NCBI GenBank assembly: GCA_037103525.1
Contig: JAZKLR010000160.1
Location: 5,766,001-5,830,000 of the forward strand
Length of the DNA stretch: 64,000 nucleotides
Direction of reading: 5' to 3'
Source of the DNA: Ganaspis brasiliensis
Taxonomy: Eukaryota; Arthropoda; Insecta; Hymenoptera; Figitidae
Part shown: in pieces, positions 23,001 through 28,410 of the stretch
Layout: the number at the start of each line of letters is the position of its first letter
Numbering within the stretch: position 1 is the first letter of the stretch
Program-made: the position numbers and the translations under genes
Notes under the pieces: generated by a model
Database searches by the model: none
The model's input: the letters and a program-made list of their open reading frames with translations, nothing else
Told to the model about the DNA's origin: nothing

Positions 23001-26000
23001 CAAAAGAAATACCCTGAAAATAAAGAATTAAGCACTGCTATCTTTGATGAGACTCTTTTAGATTGCGAAGTTTGTCTGATTTCAAAATTCAACAGACTAC
23101 CTTTTTCGTCAACACGCAATAGAGCTTCCGCTCCCTTACAAATCATTCACTCCGATATAATGGGACCAATAAGTCCTGCATCTCACCCTAAAGGTTATCG
23201 GTTCATATCTGTTTTTATAGATGATTTTTCGAGATTAGCTAAGGTCTATCCCATGAAACATAAGAGTGAAACAGGTCAATGTTTTGAGATTTTTGTAAGG
23301 AGCGCCAGAAATTTTCTAGGATATGATGCGAAGGTCTGTTATTTGAGAACAGATCAAGGTACGGAGTACACAGGTGGCGAAACAGTAAAGGTATTACAAG
23401 AATTTGGTGCGGAATTGCAACTAGCTAGTCCAGATACTCCACAACACAATGGTGTTTCTGAAAGATTTAATCAAACAATTCAGAAAAAGGTGAGATGTTA
23501 TATGTTTGATTCAGGATTACCTGAAAATCTTTGGGACTTAGCAATAACAGCAGCAACCTATGCTTACAATCGTACTCCACACAAGTCAAATGATATGATT
23601 ACTCCTTTAGAGAAATTTGCTCCAAATTATAAATTCGACATAAATCAAATAAAAAGATTTGGATGTCTTGCTTACATCAAAGTTCAGCGGAAGGTGGGAC
23701 CCAAATTCAGAGCAGAAGGAAGACGTGTTATTTTGATAGGATATACCACTACTGGATATCAGTTTCTAAAACCTGAAGAAGGTAAATACTATGAAAGTAG
23801 AGACGTTAAATTCAATGAGAAGGTGGTTTATGGAGACAAATTCAAGAAGAGTGATATCAAAGATTCTCCTCAACCACAAGACGCCATTAACAGAGAAAAA
23901 TGGTTTACAAACTTTACTAAAGACGAGAAAAAATCAGAGGAATTAATAAGACCGGAGGGAGAGGTCAAAAGAGGAAGAGGTAGACCAAAGAAAGAAGTGC
24001 CAAAGTTAGTAGAGTTAGATTCACCAAAATCAATTGAAATAACAAATGAGCTAAATAAAGAAAAATTAATATCAAACCTGCACGTAAATGAAGAAAGCCA
24101 AGAAAATTTAGATACAAATGACGAGATAACTCATGCCTTTTTAGCCAAATTAAATTCAGATCCATTGAATTTTGAAGAAGCTATACAATCTTCTGATCAA
24201 CAGTCATGGTTGAAAGCTATCGATGAAGAACTAGAGTCAATGGTCAAAAATAAGGTTTGGAAGATAATAGATCGACCAAACAAAACTAAAAATGGGCAAA
24301 AGGCCACAATAATTGATTCGAAATGGGTCTTCAAACAAAAATTAGATATGGAAGGAAACCCAAAATTCAAGGCGAGACTCGTCATTCGAGGTTTTAAAGA
24401 TAGAAATATCTATGAGATGAGCGAAACTTATGCCCCTGTATCAAGACTACCTTTAGTGAGAGCTGTTCTAGCCATAATAAATAAATATAAACTTAAAGTT
24501 TGTCAGCTAGACGTGAAGACAGCTTTTTTAAATGGTGAGATTGGTGATGAAGAGATCTTTATGGAAATCCCTAAAGGAACCTCACATTCAATTGAAGAAA
24601 GAAAATTAAAAGTGTGCAAGTTAGAACGAGCTCTATATGGTTTACGCATAAGTCCTAAAAGATGGAACGACAAATTTACCCAAGTCGCATTAGGCGTTGG
24701 TTTAACGAATTCTGACTCTGAACCTTGTCTTTTTGTTTGGAGAAATGGAAATAAATTTCTGATTCTAGTTCTCTACGTGGACGACATGTTAATCGCCAGT
24801 AATGATGAGTCAAAATTGTTAGAGGTTAAAATTGAATTGAGCAAGAAATTTGATATGGTAGACTTAGGTGAGCCAAAAGAATTTCTTAGTATTCAAATAA
24901 GACGAGATAGCTTAAATAAATCACTTCAGTTACATCAAGAAAGATTTATAAATAAAATGTTGATAAAGTTTGGATTTGATGAGTCTCATCCACAGAGAAC
25001 ACCCATGAATACAGCTCAAGTAACTAACAAAGAAAGAAAGAAGAGAGAATCAGAATATGATGACGAGTTATTAAGTAAAACTGAAACAAAGGAGAAAATC
25101 CCTTATAGAGAAGCTGTTGGAAGCTTGCTTTACCTAGCCGTCGCAACAAGACCAGATATTTGCTACGCAGTCAATGTCTTGAGTAGACATCAAGTTGATC
25201 CAACTACTGATGACTGGAAAATGGTCAAAAGAGTTTTTAGATACCTGAAAGGTACTAAAACCTTATGTCTCAATTATCAAGGAAAAACAGATGATGTGGT
25301 AGCTTTTTCCGATGCAAGCTTTGCTGATTGTAAAAACTCTTTAACGACGAGTGGTTTTCTCATCAAATTATATGGTGACACAATTATGTGGAAAACACAT
25401 AAACAGCCATACGTATCTCTTTCAACTTGTCATGCTGAGTACGTTGCGATGAGTGAGGCGAGTCAGGAATTGATTTCAATGTATAACTCTTTGAAATTGA
25501 TTTTAATTGAACCTCTTTTGCCAATGACTTTATGGTGCGATAATAAAGCAGCGTGTATAAGCGCAGAAACTGACGGTGGGAATAAACTGAGACACATTGT
25601 AGAAATTAAAGAACATTATATTAAAGAGTGTGTAAAAAGGAAGTTAATAATAATCAAATGGATCAGATCTAGGGATCAAATCGCAGATATATTTACAAAG
25701 TCATTGTCATTCAATTTACATAAAAATTTAGTTGATCAAATCATGAATTTACACTAATCCTATGTTGTTTTCAGGTACTAATACTACAAATGAAGCTTGA
25801 GAAAAGATGAGTATTAAAAGGAGCGTTCAGGAGGGAGTGCTGGAATTCAAATGTGCCCGCTCCTTATTACTACCGACTACAGCGCCACCACAGACCTAGT
25901 TGTTGCAGCAGACAGCTGCGCAGAAGTTCAGTTGAGTCCCTTTTTAGTTTTCGGTCTGGATGCGCATGTCGCCTATGATATTCATATAATAGTTTGTTCT

Positions 26001-27119
26001 TTGAAAGTGCTACGACGTGTACTGTGTTCTTATTAAAATATAATATTCACTTTTTGATAAATCCGTGTTTTCTTTTGCGTCACCTATCCAAAAATTTTTT
26101 AATCTTTCCTTTTTTTATAATTGTGTACCTAGTTATGTAGCCTTTTTTTTAATTTTGTTTTCAGCAATCAATTATTATTTTCGTCATTTTTTAGATATAT
26201 TTTGCAAATTCGTAATTTTTATTATTTGAATTTGCAAAAATTTACAGTTTTAAATGACCAACAACAATGCAAAGTTTGTCTTTAATGTTGCTATAATTAT
26301 TATATATGATTCTTACTATTAACATTAAAGTTCAAATCATTACTAATAAGAATGACACTAGAGATTCTATTTTAGTACATTGATTGAGAAAATTTTACTT
26401 AATTTGATAAATAAATAAAAAACTTAAATTCTTATAAATTCTCGATTAGAATTTTGGTCGGTTATATTCCCGGTTATATTACAACATTTTATTAAAACGT
26501 TAATTTCTAAAAATTATGTTTTGAACCAGAAATAAACAAGTATGCTTAACTACAAGTGTAATGATGGTTGAACATGAATAACATTATATATTATATAAAA
26601 TGTTTTTATTTACATAACAAAAACGTTTTAAACAAAATGCAAAAGTGACAAGAAAATCATCAAAAACAGTTTTTTTCATGTAACAAATATAAAAAATTCG
26701 GTTTTAACAATCAGTGACTTGGACAATCAAAAACTATTGTAACAGTGCTAAGTTATGAAAAAATGATCATGATAAATTATTTAGTTTCTAAATTAAGGCA
26801 GGTTCCTCGTGTTGCCCCCACCTCCCCTACTTGGCGCATTTTTTACTCATTGTTGGTCAACTCTGACAATTTTGCATTTATGAAAACTATACTGCACAAG
26901 AACCTTATTATTTTGATATCTGAGCTTTGATTTTAAGCAAAGACAGTTTCAAAACATTTTCTATTTTTGGTTTTAGAACAGTTTATTTGGAGTAATTCAA
27001 TGTGCGCCAAACACCCCCGGTCTCCCCTGTATTTCAAGAAGTCTACATAACATTATTTTTCATTTTAGATTTTAAAAACATCCTATTCTGCTTACAATGT
27101 TTTGAAGCTATCAATATAA
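4443..27119 (+). CDS. Odorant receptor OR-1 (7tm_6), five exons, giant intron 4
   Basis: Insect odorant receptor: a multi-pass membrane subunit expected to form ligand-gated cation channels with Orco in sensory neurons (family knowledge). Exons: 4443-4846, 5371-5760, 8125-8332, 8412-8567 and 27069-27119, joined in phases 2, 2, 0, 0, giving 402 aa. Junctions are canonical: donors GTATGC, GTGAGT, GTGAGT and GTATGT, with AG acceptors. Hydrophobic segments lie near residues 45-65 and 78-97 and in exons 2 and 3. Exon 4 encodes the usual W-L-F-L-E-K...R-C-Q-K-P-I stretch, and exon 5 the hallmark C-terminal ILKTSYSAYNVLK. Every exon has the same length as in the tandem paralogue OR-2, which confirms the model. 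The start ATG at 4443 is conserved in OR-2. The oddity is intron 4, about 18.5 kb and full of TEs. The reading frame is intact; whether so long an intron is still spliced is unknown. The ligand is unknown. Confidence 0.85.
5922..6853. mobile_element. Degraded TIR element in OR-1 intron 2
   Basis: GTGACCGCCCAACAGTAGAT near 5930 is matched in inverse near the right end (ACTGTTAGGTGGTCTCTC, about 6834-6851), with imperfect terminal repeats of about 30 bp. The 900-bp interior is AT-rich with no open frame. OR-2 lacks it. The superfamily is not recognised and no target duplication is convincing. Confidence 0.45.
7044..7634. mobile_element. Foldback MITE with about 200-bp inverted arms
   Basis: The left arm begins CCCAAATAGCACCGAAGTTT at 7044, and the exact inverse ends the element at 7634. 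The arms stay about 90% alike for close to 200 bp and are rich in GCTAAC/GTTAGC steps. A centre of about 200 bp carries no gene. The element sits in OR-1 intron 2 and is absent from OR-2. The flanks read TAT on both sides, possibly a short target duplication. Confidence 0.75.
8590..8845. repeat. G-rich repeat of the GGGGAGACTGGGGC type
   Basis: At 8595-8640 the sequence runs ACGGGAGACTGGGGCTGTAG into a G-rich block, and at 8803-8836 it reads AAGATGGGGTACCCCCTGGG, a local palindrome. A related sequence in inverse orientation (CACCCCCGGTCTCCCCTGTA) lies at 27013-27032, just before OR-1 exon 5. They look like the two ends of one or more MITEs of a family common in insects, now separated by about 18 kb of later insertions. 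Confidence 0.45.
9000..9935. repeat. Purine array followed by its complementary pyrimidine array
   Basis: About 9120-9660 repeats the AAAATAATTGAAAATTG-type purine-rich unit. From about 9670 the base bias flips to the complementary TTTCAATTATTTTC-type sequence up to about 9930. The switch point gives an overall inverted layout. No gene is present. Confidence 0.65.
9940..10655 (+). mobile_element. Dispersed repeat beginning CCTCATAGAGGAAGC, ending CACCTAG
   Basis: It starts with CCTCATAGAGGAAGCTTTGT and ends with a GAAACGAAATATCCACGAAA-type tail to CACCTAG. The start recurs at about 5808 and 30218 and the end at about 16265-16352, so this is a dispersed family. It has a short inverted motif, CTTCCTCATAGAGGAAG, at its start and no open frame. 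It holds a (GT)n run at about 10045-10072 and a nested palindrome at 10120-10247. Class unknown. Confidence 0.55.
10120..10247. mobile_element. 128-bp palindromic MITE nested in a dispersed repeat
   Basis: It begins CACTGAAAAAAATGTTTAGT and ends with the exact inverse, TTTTTTTCAGTG. Inside, AAAATTTGGTTGAGCCAAC units alternate in both orientations. The surrounding sequence reads through as CGCTTCAACGGATTTC once it is removed, so the insertion is clean, with at most a 2-bp duplication. Confidence 0.75.
10663..10735. repeat. (TAA)n/(AATGAT)n microsatellite
   Basis: An imperfect trinucleotide run built on AATAATAATGATAATAAT. It abuts the 5' end of the SINE-like element at 10736, and a similar (AATAAT) run follows the LINE at 15094-15115, so it is the probable insertion target for both. 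Confidence 0.8.
10736..11057 (+). mobile_element. SINE-like element sharing the 3' end of the R2/R4-type LINE
   Basis: It runs from GGTAGCTCTAAAAAAGCATC to a 44-base poly(A) at 11014-11057. The sequence matches the 3' UTR of the adjacent LINE (14795-15072). It is closer to the reverse-oriented copy at 37019-37428, for example GAACAGTGAACTGAAAACAC in both but not in the LINE. The two copies begin at exactly the same base, which argues against random 5' truncation. A GGTCGAGTCC string resembles a degraded pol III B box; I see no good A box. A weak alternative is independent truncation at the same point. Confidence 0.6.
11058..15115 (+). mobile_element. R2/R4-group (restriction-like endonuclease) non-LTR retrotransposon
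   Basis: Nearly complete element starting directly after the poly(A) of the upstream SINE-like copy and ending in an A-rich tail and (TAA)n at about 15072-15115. It holds a 5' UTR of about 370 bp, one long pol frame broken in two places (next entry), and a 3' UTR of about 290 bp. It lies in OR-1 intron 4 in the same orientation as the gene. It is GC-richer than its surroundings. The clade (R4, Dong, R2 or Hero-like) is not decided. Confidence 0.8.
11431..14786 (+). pseudogene. LINE reverse transcriptase / restriction-like endonuclease, two lesions
   Basis: The polyprotein would nick DNA and prime reverse transcription from the nick. I chose the ATG at 11431 because an in-frame stop lies at 11395. 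Order: basic N-terminal region; RT with PGPDK, NYRPIA, DYRKAFDS and QGDSLSPLLF; catalytic FYMDDLKLYG at about 13189-13218; thumb; a CCHC-like finger (C-R-A-C...H...C) near 14200-14255; and a C-terminal PD-(D/E)XK-like domain with P-D-I-V-L...V-I-E-F near 14457-14510. That combination is typical of R2/R4-group elements. Lesions: an in-frame TAG at 13012-13014 between the RT palm motifs, and a one-base frameshift near 14300-14330 before the endonuclease. Apart from these the frame is open, so the copy died recently. Confidence 0.8.
15118..15520 (+). mobile_element. Possible piggyBac-like left end
   Basis: TTAACCCTCAACTGCTAGAC at 15118 has the TTAA target plus CCC terminus of piggyBac-type elements and is followed by a GGGTCTACGGGACCC palindrome. 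No right end, transposase frame or second TTAA was found, so this is a remnant at best. Confidence 0.35.
15524..15950. mobile_element. Foldback MITE with about 110-bp arms
   Basis: GAGTCACCTGAGAAATTTCA at about 15533 is inverted at about 15925-15945. The arms stay alike through ATTTTGGATGTAAA and CATATTATCAA. The centre is poly(A)/poly(T). No gene or clear target duplication. Confidence 0.65.
16080..16352 (+). mobile_element. 3' part of the dispersed repeat ending CACCTAG
   Basis: The region from about 16080 resembles the 3' half of the element at 9940-10655 (AAATATCTAAATTTGAAC; GCTTCCTCTATGAGGAAGC; GTCCATGAAATGGACAGAAT; CACCTAG). The 5' half is missing or highly diverged. Confidence 0.5.
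17450..17581. mobile_element. 132-bp palindromic element
   Basis: AATAGTATATTGTGCAACTA at about 17450 is inverted at the right end (TTGTTGCACATACTATT, to 17581); the arms include GGAGGAAAGTGA against TCACTTTTCTTCC. No coding capacity. It abuts the next palindrome exactly, so the two may be parts of one larger element. Confidence 0.6.
17582..17796. mobile_element. MITE-like element with CTAACACACG termini
   Basis: CTAACACACGTATACCGAAA at 17586 is matched in inverse by TTTCGGTGCGTGTGTTAG ending at 17792. Inside is a direct repeat of ACATTCCCTCCCTGTC. No coding capacity. No target duplication is evident. Confidence 0.55.
17921..18160 (+). mobile_element. 5'-truncated LINE 3' end
   Basis: About 45 codons end at TAA 18057-18059 and encode a tail with A-E-N-S-V-F-N-R-V-C-K-Y-A-N, matching the C-terminal pattern of the LINE-B RT (N-A-I-Y-N-R-L-C-S-K-A-N) and LINE-A RT. 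A 3' UTR and an (AAAT)n tail at 18134-18158 follow. Most of the element is missing. Confidence 0.7.
18287..18464. mobile_element. 174-bp pogo/mariner-type MITE with TA duplication
   Basis: The element at 18289-18462 begins CAGTAGTACCCACGTATATC and ends ATATACGTGAGTTTTACTG, flanked by TA at 18287-18288 and 18463-18464. Internal ATATCGGA steps alternate in both orientations. The TA duplication, CAGT termini and palindromic body fit Tigger/pogo-like non-autonomous elements. Confidence 0.8.
18532..18787 (+). repeat. Copia 5' LTR
   Basis: 256 bp starting TGCTGGAATTCAAATGTGCC and ending CACCTATCCAAAA. The end is fixed by the ATTTT target duplication and by the adjacent primer site, not by a canonical CA terminus. 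An ATTAAA at about 18726 may act as poly(A) signal. An open frame of 61 codons inside it occurs in both LTRs and is not considered a gene. Confidence 0.9.
18788..18803 (+). other. Copia primer-binding site
   Basis: GGTTATAGGCCCAGAA directly follows the 5' LTR. It closely matches the GGTTATGGGCCCAG site that Drosophila copia uses for priming by an internal half of initiator methionine tRNA (established for that family). Confidence 0.75.
18867..18957 (+). CDS. Copia leader exon 1 (predicted, spliced to gag)
   Basis: An ATG at 18867 opens 30 codons plus one base (M-S-A-N-R-E-E-P-K-E-D-E..., acidic), ending at a consensus donor GTGAGT at 18958. Splicing to 19633 and then 20158 keeps phase 1 throughout and enters the gag-pol frame upstream of its own ATG. 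No similar protein is recognised. The alternative is that this is untranslated leader and the donor is fortuitous. Confidence 0.5.
19633..19776 (+). CDS. Copia leader exon 2 (predicted, spliced to gag)
   Basis: A block of 144 nt (48 codons) between acceptor TTCGACAG and donor GTGAGT (19777), open in exactly the frame required by exon 1 and exon 3. It encodes a mixed hydrophobic/acidic segment (L-W-I-H-L-T-R-L-F-G-L-D-E-F...E-I-E-G-E-N-L-T-I-L-I), unlike random AT-rich translation. The next acceptor is CAACAG at 20152-20157, joined to K-R before the gag ATG. It has no start codon of its own in this frame. Confidence 0.5.
19990..20102 (+). repeat. Three spaced copies of CTTGATGTTCGG in the Copia leader
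   Basis: The 12-mer CTTGATGTTCGG occurs at 19990, 20043 and 20091 (spacings 53 and 48 bp) within predicted leader intron 2; a palindrome, TCAACCGGTTGA, follows the third. This may be a packaging, splicing or transcription control element; function is unknown. Confidence 0.6.
20166..25757 (+). CDS. Copia gag-pol polyprotein, intact
   Basis: A single frame of 1863 codons for capsid, protease, integrase, RT and RNase H. The N-terminal about 290 aa are acidic and coiled-coil-like; a UBN2-type capsid region is at about 330-500. A zinc knuckle C-Y-E-C-Q-D-S-G-H-I-G-V-N-C lies at about 515; a second knuckle has lost its first cysteine. The protease DSGA is at about 688; the H-H-C-C pre-integrase at about 930-965; the integrase D, D and E appear in HSDIMGP (about 996), RTDQGTEY and SERFN. 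The RT has KARLVIRGF and YVDD at about 1537. Ty1/copia RNase H motifs D-A-S, E-Y-V-A-M and W-C-D-N follow. All catalytic residues I can check are present. Gag and pol are fused in one frame, as usual for Copia. ATG 20166 is the first in frame, but the frame is open back to the acceptor at 20157, so a spliced form may start at 18867 (1944 aa). Confidence 0.95.
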   Translation: MIEEDQWEALQNWKEERLLADLPLIMPRITSEETAKIREGLQQKMEVDEKDETGETKCRGEEEKLDEKNQDEAGQFKEEKVKEARGETVRECFDKMAATLKSGKIMPKIISNIKVNFDKNKEAFKVTNNNDRILETNINNVIVQEKLNKQENKIENIVNVVNRFTTVSAKSLEEMANVLNKLKLEVAENSKERIEKEKILVLADIVREDYAKQVLSLQDEMKSIKQLEITLKQKIEKVSEIIVKCEEMRNSSQNNNSKGEIINLVKETIEKLNFNDESKYTQNKNTSKDKTETLKLEIVNKGGGFKRDYKLTSDMKFEHFQDYFTSELRSNDLLHIIDETSNLNNFDEKILDEQKYKVRDILINHLDSKYHGKVVHLKDPKEILKRLLDIKRCETNLTSHAVRKQLYNMKYIINKTTAGEFCENFEEKIRDYENSAGSIPLSEHEKRDAFFNAVMISVPTVQTIEFVSKSTKGLSLTYDELKLLVLQEEATRKTDDEEKRGVKAAHMVRNDNLRCYECQDSGHIGVNCPNKGKGKKFYFCNEFGNHIAINCPHQPSTSLRGRGGGRGCSRYFQNNYNRGSSLNRFKRGAKRKLNELVTTSPKRGRSNYNNQKTRGTFKSIRGRGKNNYANTNRFFNQYKSNSLKGENSRGEENQNESGDSCVNSMTLNQNAYFTKTDKIDYGVKFIADSGATDHLTNTKIVFKTFDQFNSGVIKCANKNNTADLMSEGMGKIEIKLINGAILEVDKVIFAKALSENLLSLRKFAEMGFGIYLDNEKIDIFDPISNEKLLSGIYKRPYWIIELNIENNKTNDENLSEIIDEKIFVNLAKTKSGTRKYRTRSAVAKEKLLKSLLDEETIVLKRNELNEDETLEKDKIVAGQKVPNEQFNFETTVWDRKFNKIDELPVTELSEMEIASLNNQIFLKNNKALLWHSRFGHASVEYLKALQKKYPENKELSTAIFDETLLDCEVCLISKFNRLPFSSTRNRASAPLQIIHSDIMGPISPASHPKGYRFISVFIDDFSRLAKVYPMKHKSETGQCFEIFVRSARNFLGYDAKVCYLRTDQGTEYTGGETVKVLQEFGAELQLASPDTPQHNGVSERFNQTIQKKVRCYMFDSGLPENLWDLAITAATYAYNRTPHKSNDMITPLEKFAPNYKFDINQIKRFGCLAYIKVQRKVGPKFRAEGRRVILIGYTTTGYQFLKPEEGKYYESRDVKFNEKVVYGDKFKKSDIKDSPQPQDAINREKWFTNFTKDEKKSEELIRPEGEVKRGRGRPKKEVPKLVELDSPKSIEITNELNKEKLISNLHVNEESQENLDTNDEITHAFLAKLNSDPLNFEEAIQSSDQQSWLKAIDEELESMVKNKVWKIIDRPNKTKNGQKATIIDSKWVFKQKLDMEGNPKFKARLVIRGFKDRNIYEMSETYAPVSRLPLVRAVLAIINKYKLKVCQLDVKTAFLNGEIGDEEIFMEIPKGTSHSIEERKLKVCKLERALYGLRISPKRWNDKFTQVALGVGLTNSDSEPCLFVWRNGNKFLILVLYVDDMLIASNDESKLLEVKIELSKKFDMVDLGEPKEFLSIQIRRDSLNKSLQLHQERFINKMLIKFGFDESHPQRTPMNTAQVTNKERKKRESEYDDELLSKTETKEKIPYREAVGSLLYLAVATRPDICYAVNVLSRHQVDPTTDDWKMVKRVFRYLKGTKTLCLNYQGKTDDVVAFSDASFADCKNSLTTSGFLIKLYGDTIMWKTHKQPYVSLSTCHAEYVAMSEASQELISMYNSLKLILIEPLLPMTLWCDNKAACISAETDGGNKLRHIVEIKEHYIKECVKRKLIIIKWIRSRDQIADIFTKSLSFNLHKNLVDQIMNLH
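25829..25837 (+). other. Copia polypurine tract
   Basis: AGGAGGGAG immediately precedes the 3' LTR (TGCTGG...) and is the expected primer for plus-strand DNA synthesis. Confidence 0.7.
25838..26093 (+). repeat. Copia 3' LTR
   Basis: By eye, no base differs from the 5' LTR across 256 bp. It is followed by the target duplication ATTTT at 26094-26098. Confidence 0.9.
26099..27068 (+). other. Remainder of OR-1 intron 4
   Basis: Pyrimidine-rich array to about 26220, then ordinary AT-rich sequence. Around 26795-26835 and 27013-27032 are C-rich strings (TTGCCCCCACCTCCCC; CACCCCCGGTCTCCCCTGTA) in inverse orientation to the G-rich repeat at 8.59-8.84 kb. The branch/acceptor region ends ATTTTTCATTTTAG at 27068. 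No gene. Confidence 0.6.
27069..27119 (+). CDS. OR-1 terminal exon (exon 5)
   Basis: After acceptor CATTTTAG, 16 codons plus TAA encode ILKTSYSAYNVLKLSI. The OR-2 terminal exon at 35856-35906 has the same length and phase and encodes ILKTSYSAYNVLKQSL. No other receptor exons lie close upstream, so I assign it to OR-1 exons 1-4, 18.5 kb away. Confidence 0.85.
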   Translation: MLKTSYSAYNVLKLSI

Positions 27120-27849
27120 ATATTGTCATTTATAAAATAAAAATGCAGTTTTTGAGGATATTTTGTTTACACAGAAATAAATACTTGAAGAGTTTCCATT
27201 AAAATATATTTAAATTAAATTTAATATTTTACATTCATTTTTTTAAAATTTTTGATAAATAACACAGGTTTACAGTGAAATTGGAAGTTTCCTGTTTACT
27301 TCGATTGATTTGAGTGTTATAAGAGAGAGAAAAATGGTTTATATTGTTTTCCCCTGGTGCAGTTTTGCTGAAATAGAAAATTATATAACAATCAACAAGG
27401 AGCAATTGATTAAGCAGTTAAATTTTCTGATTTTTTAAAAAATTTTGAAGTTTTACACAAACTGTTTTTTTTTATTTTGGGTCTTATAAGGCCCAACTTT
27501 TATTTCGGACACACAAATGAATTTCAATATTAATAAACTACAATAATACAGAAAGAAACACATTTTTTGTAAAACATCAAAAAATTATTGTGTATGCAAT
27601 CGCGTGATGCCCTAACAAAGTTTTGATGCAGACAGACAGACAGAGAAATATTAATTTTTAAATTCAAAGCAATGTACAGAAAAAACTCTGATTTTATAGA
27701 TATGAATACACATCGACAATTCATTTACCTGGTTTTTAAAATGATACTATACAATTAATCCTTGTTAGATTTAACAGAATTTCATTTTTTTTTTAAATTC
27801 AACAAAACTATGTACACAGATGAAAATTTTTTTTTTTAATTTACAAAAA
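27120..27849. other. Intergenic, no gene seen
   Basis: AT-rich sequence between OR-1 and the conserved flank of OR-2. It contains a short (CAGA)n run at about 27630 and homopolymer tracts. Small open frames here are short and lysine/phenylalanine-rich, and are not credible genes. Confidence 0.6.
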
Positions 27850-28410
27850 ATATTGTTAGAATTTATGGTTCCAGTTCAAACTTGAATACCTTTTTCCACA
27901 ATAATTTTTTATAAAAGTCATTGTTGCAATCCAAGAACAGTTAAGCAGTTACGAATTTCAGTAAGTTCTTTTGAAAATGTTTAGTATAGAAGTTTTTTAG
28001 AATAAAGATACCGATGTGATTCTTTTGAATAATTTATGTAAACAATTAATTAAAGAAATAGATTTAACTTTCTTTTGTAAAGGAATATTTTTACTTTGCA
28101 AACATATCTTAAGGATTAAGCTGCAAAATATATACTACAATAAAACAGCATAAGGAAATGCTATGAAGGAGAAATTTATATCAATATGTAATGGGTATTG
28201 AATTATGGTTTATAAAGTTGCTATTATCAAGAGACAGTCACCCTCGCATTTATGAACAAAAAAAATAAAAAATAGAAAAGACTATTACAATCAATATTTA
28301 AAGAAGTGGGGACTAAAAATACATCAGTCAACTGCAAACCTTCATAGCTTATTGCAGGATAAGGAATTATTAGATATATTTTGTAATATAGAAACTGACA
28401 TAATCTAGCT
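27850..28410 (+). promoter_or_regulatory. Conserved 5' flank / 5' UTR of OR-2
   Basis: Homologous to 3895-4442 ahead of OR-1 (ATAAAAGTCATTGTTGCAAT; GACAGTCACCCTCGCATTTA). Conservation over about 550 bp, much longer than a minimal UTR, suggests retained promoter sequence or simply a young duplication; these cannot be separated here. Confidence 0.5.

Larger units (their letters stand above)
18532..26093 (+). mobile_element. Complete Copia-type LTR retrotransposon
   Basis: Layout: 256-bp LTRs (18532-18787 and 25838-26093); 5-bp target duplication ATTTT at 18527-18531 and 26094-26098; a primer site adjoining the 5' LTR; a 1.4-kb leader; one uninterrupted gag-pol frame; and a purine tract before the 3' LTR. 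The LTRs look identical base for base and the frame has no lesion, so the insertion is recent and may be active. It lies in OR-1 intron 4, same strand as the gene. The leader contains two exon-like coding blocks (separate entries). Confidence 0.93.
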
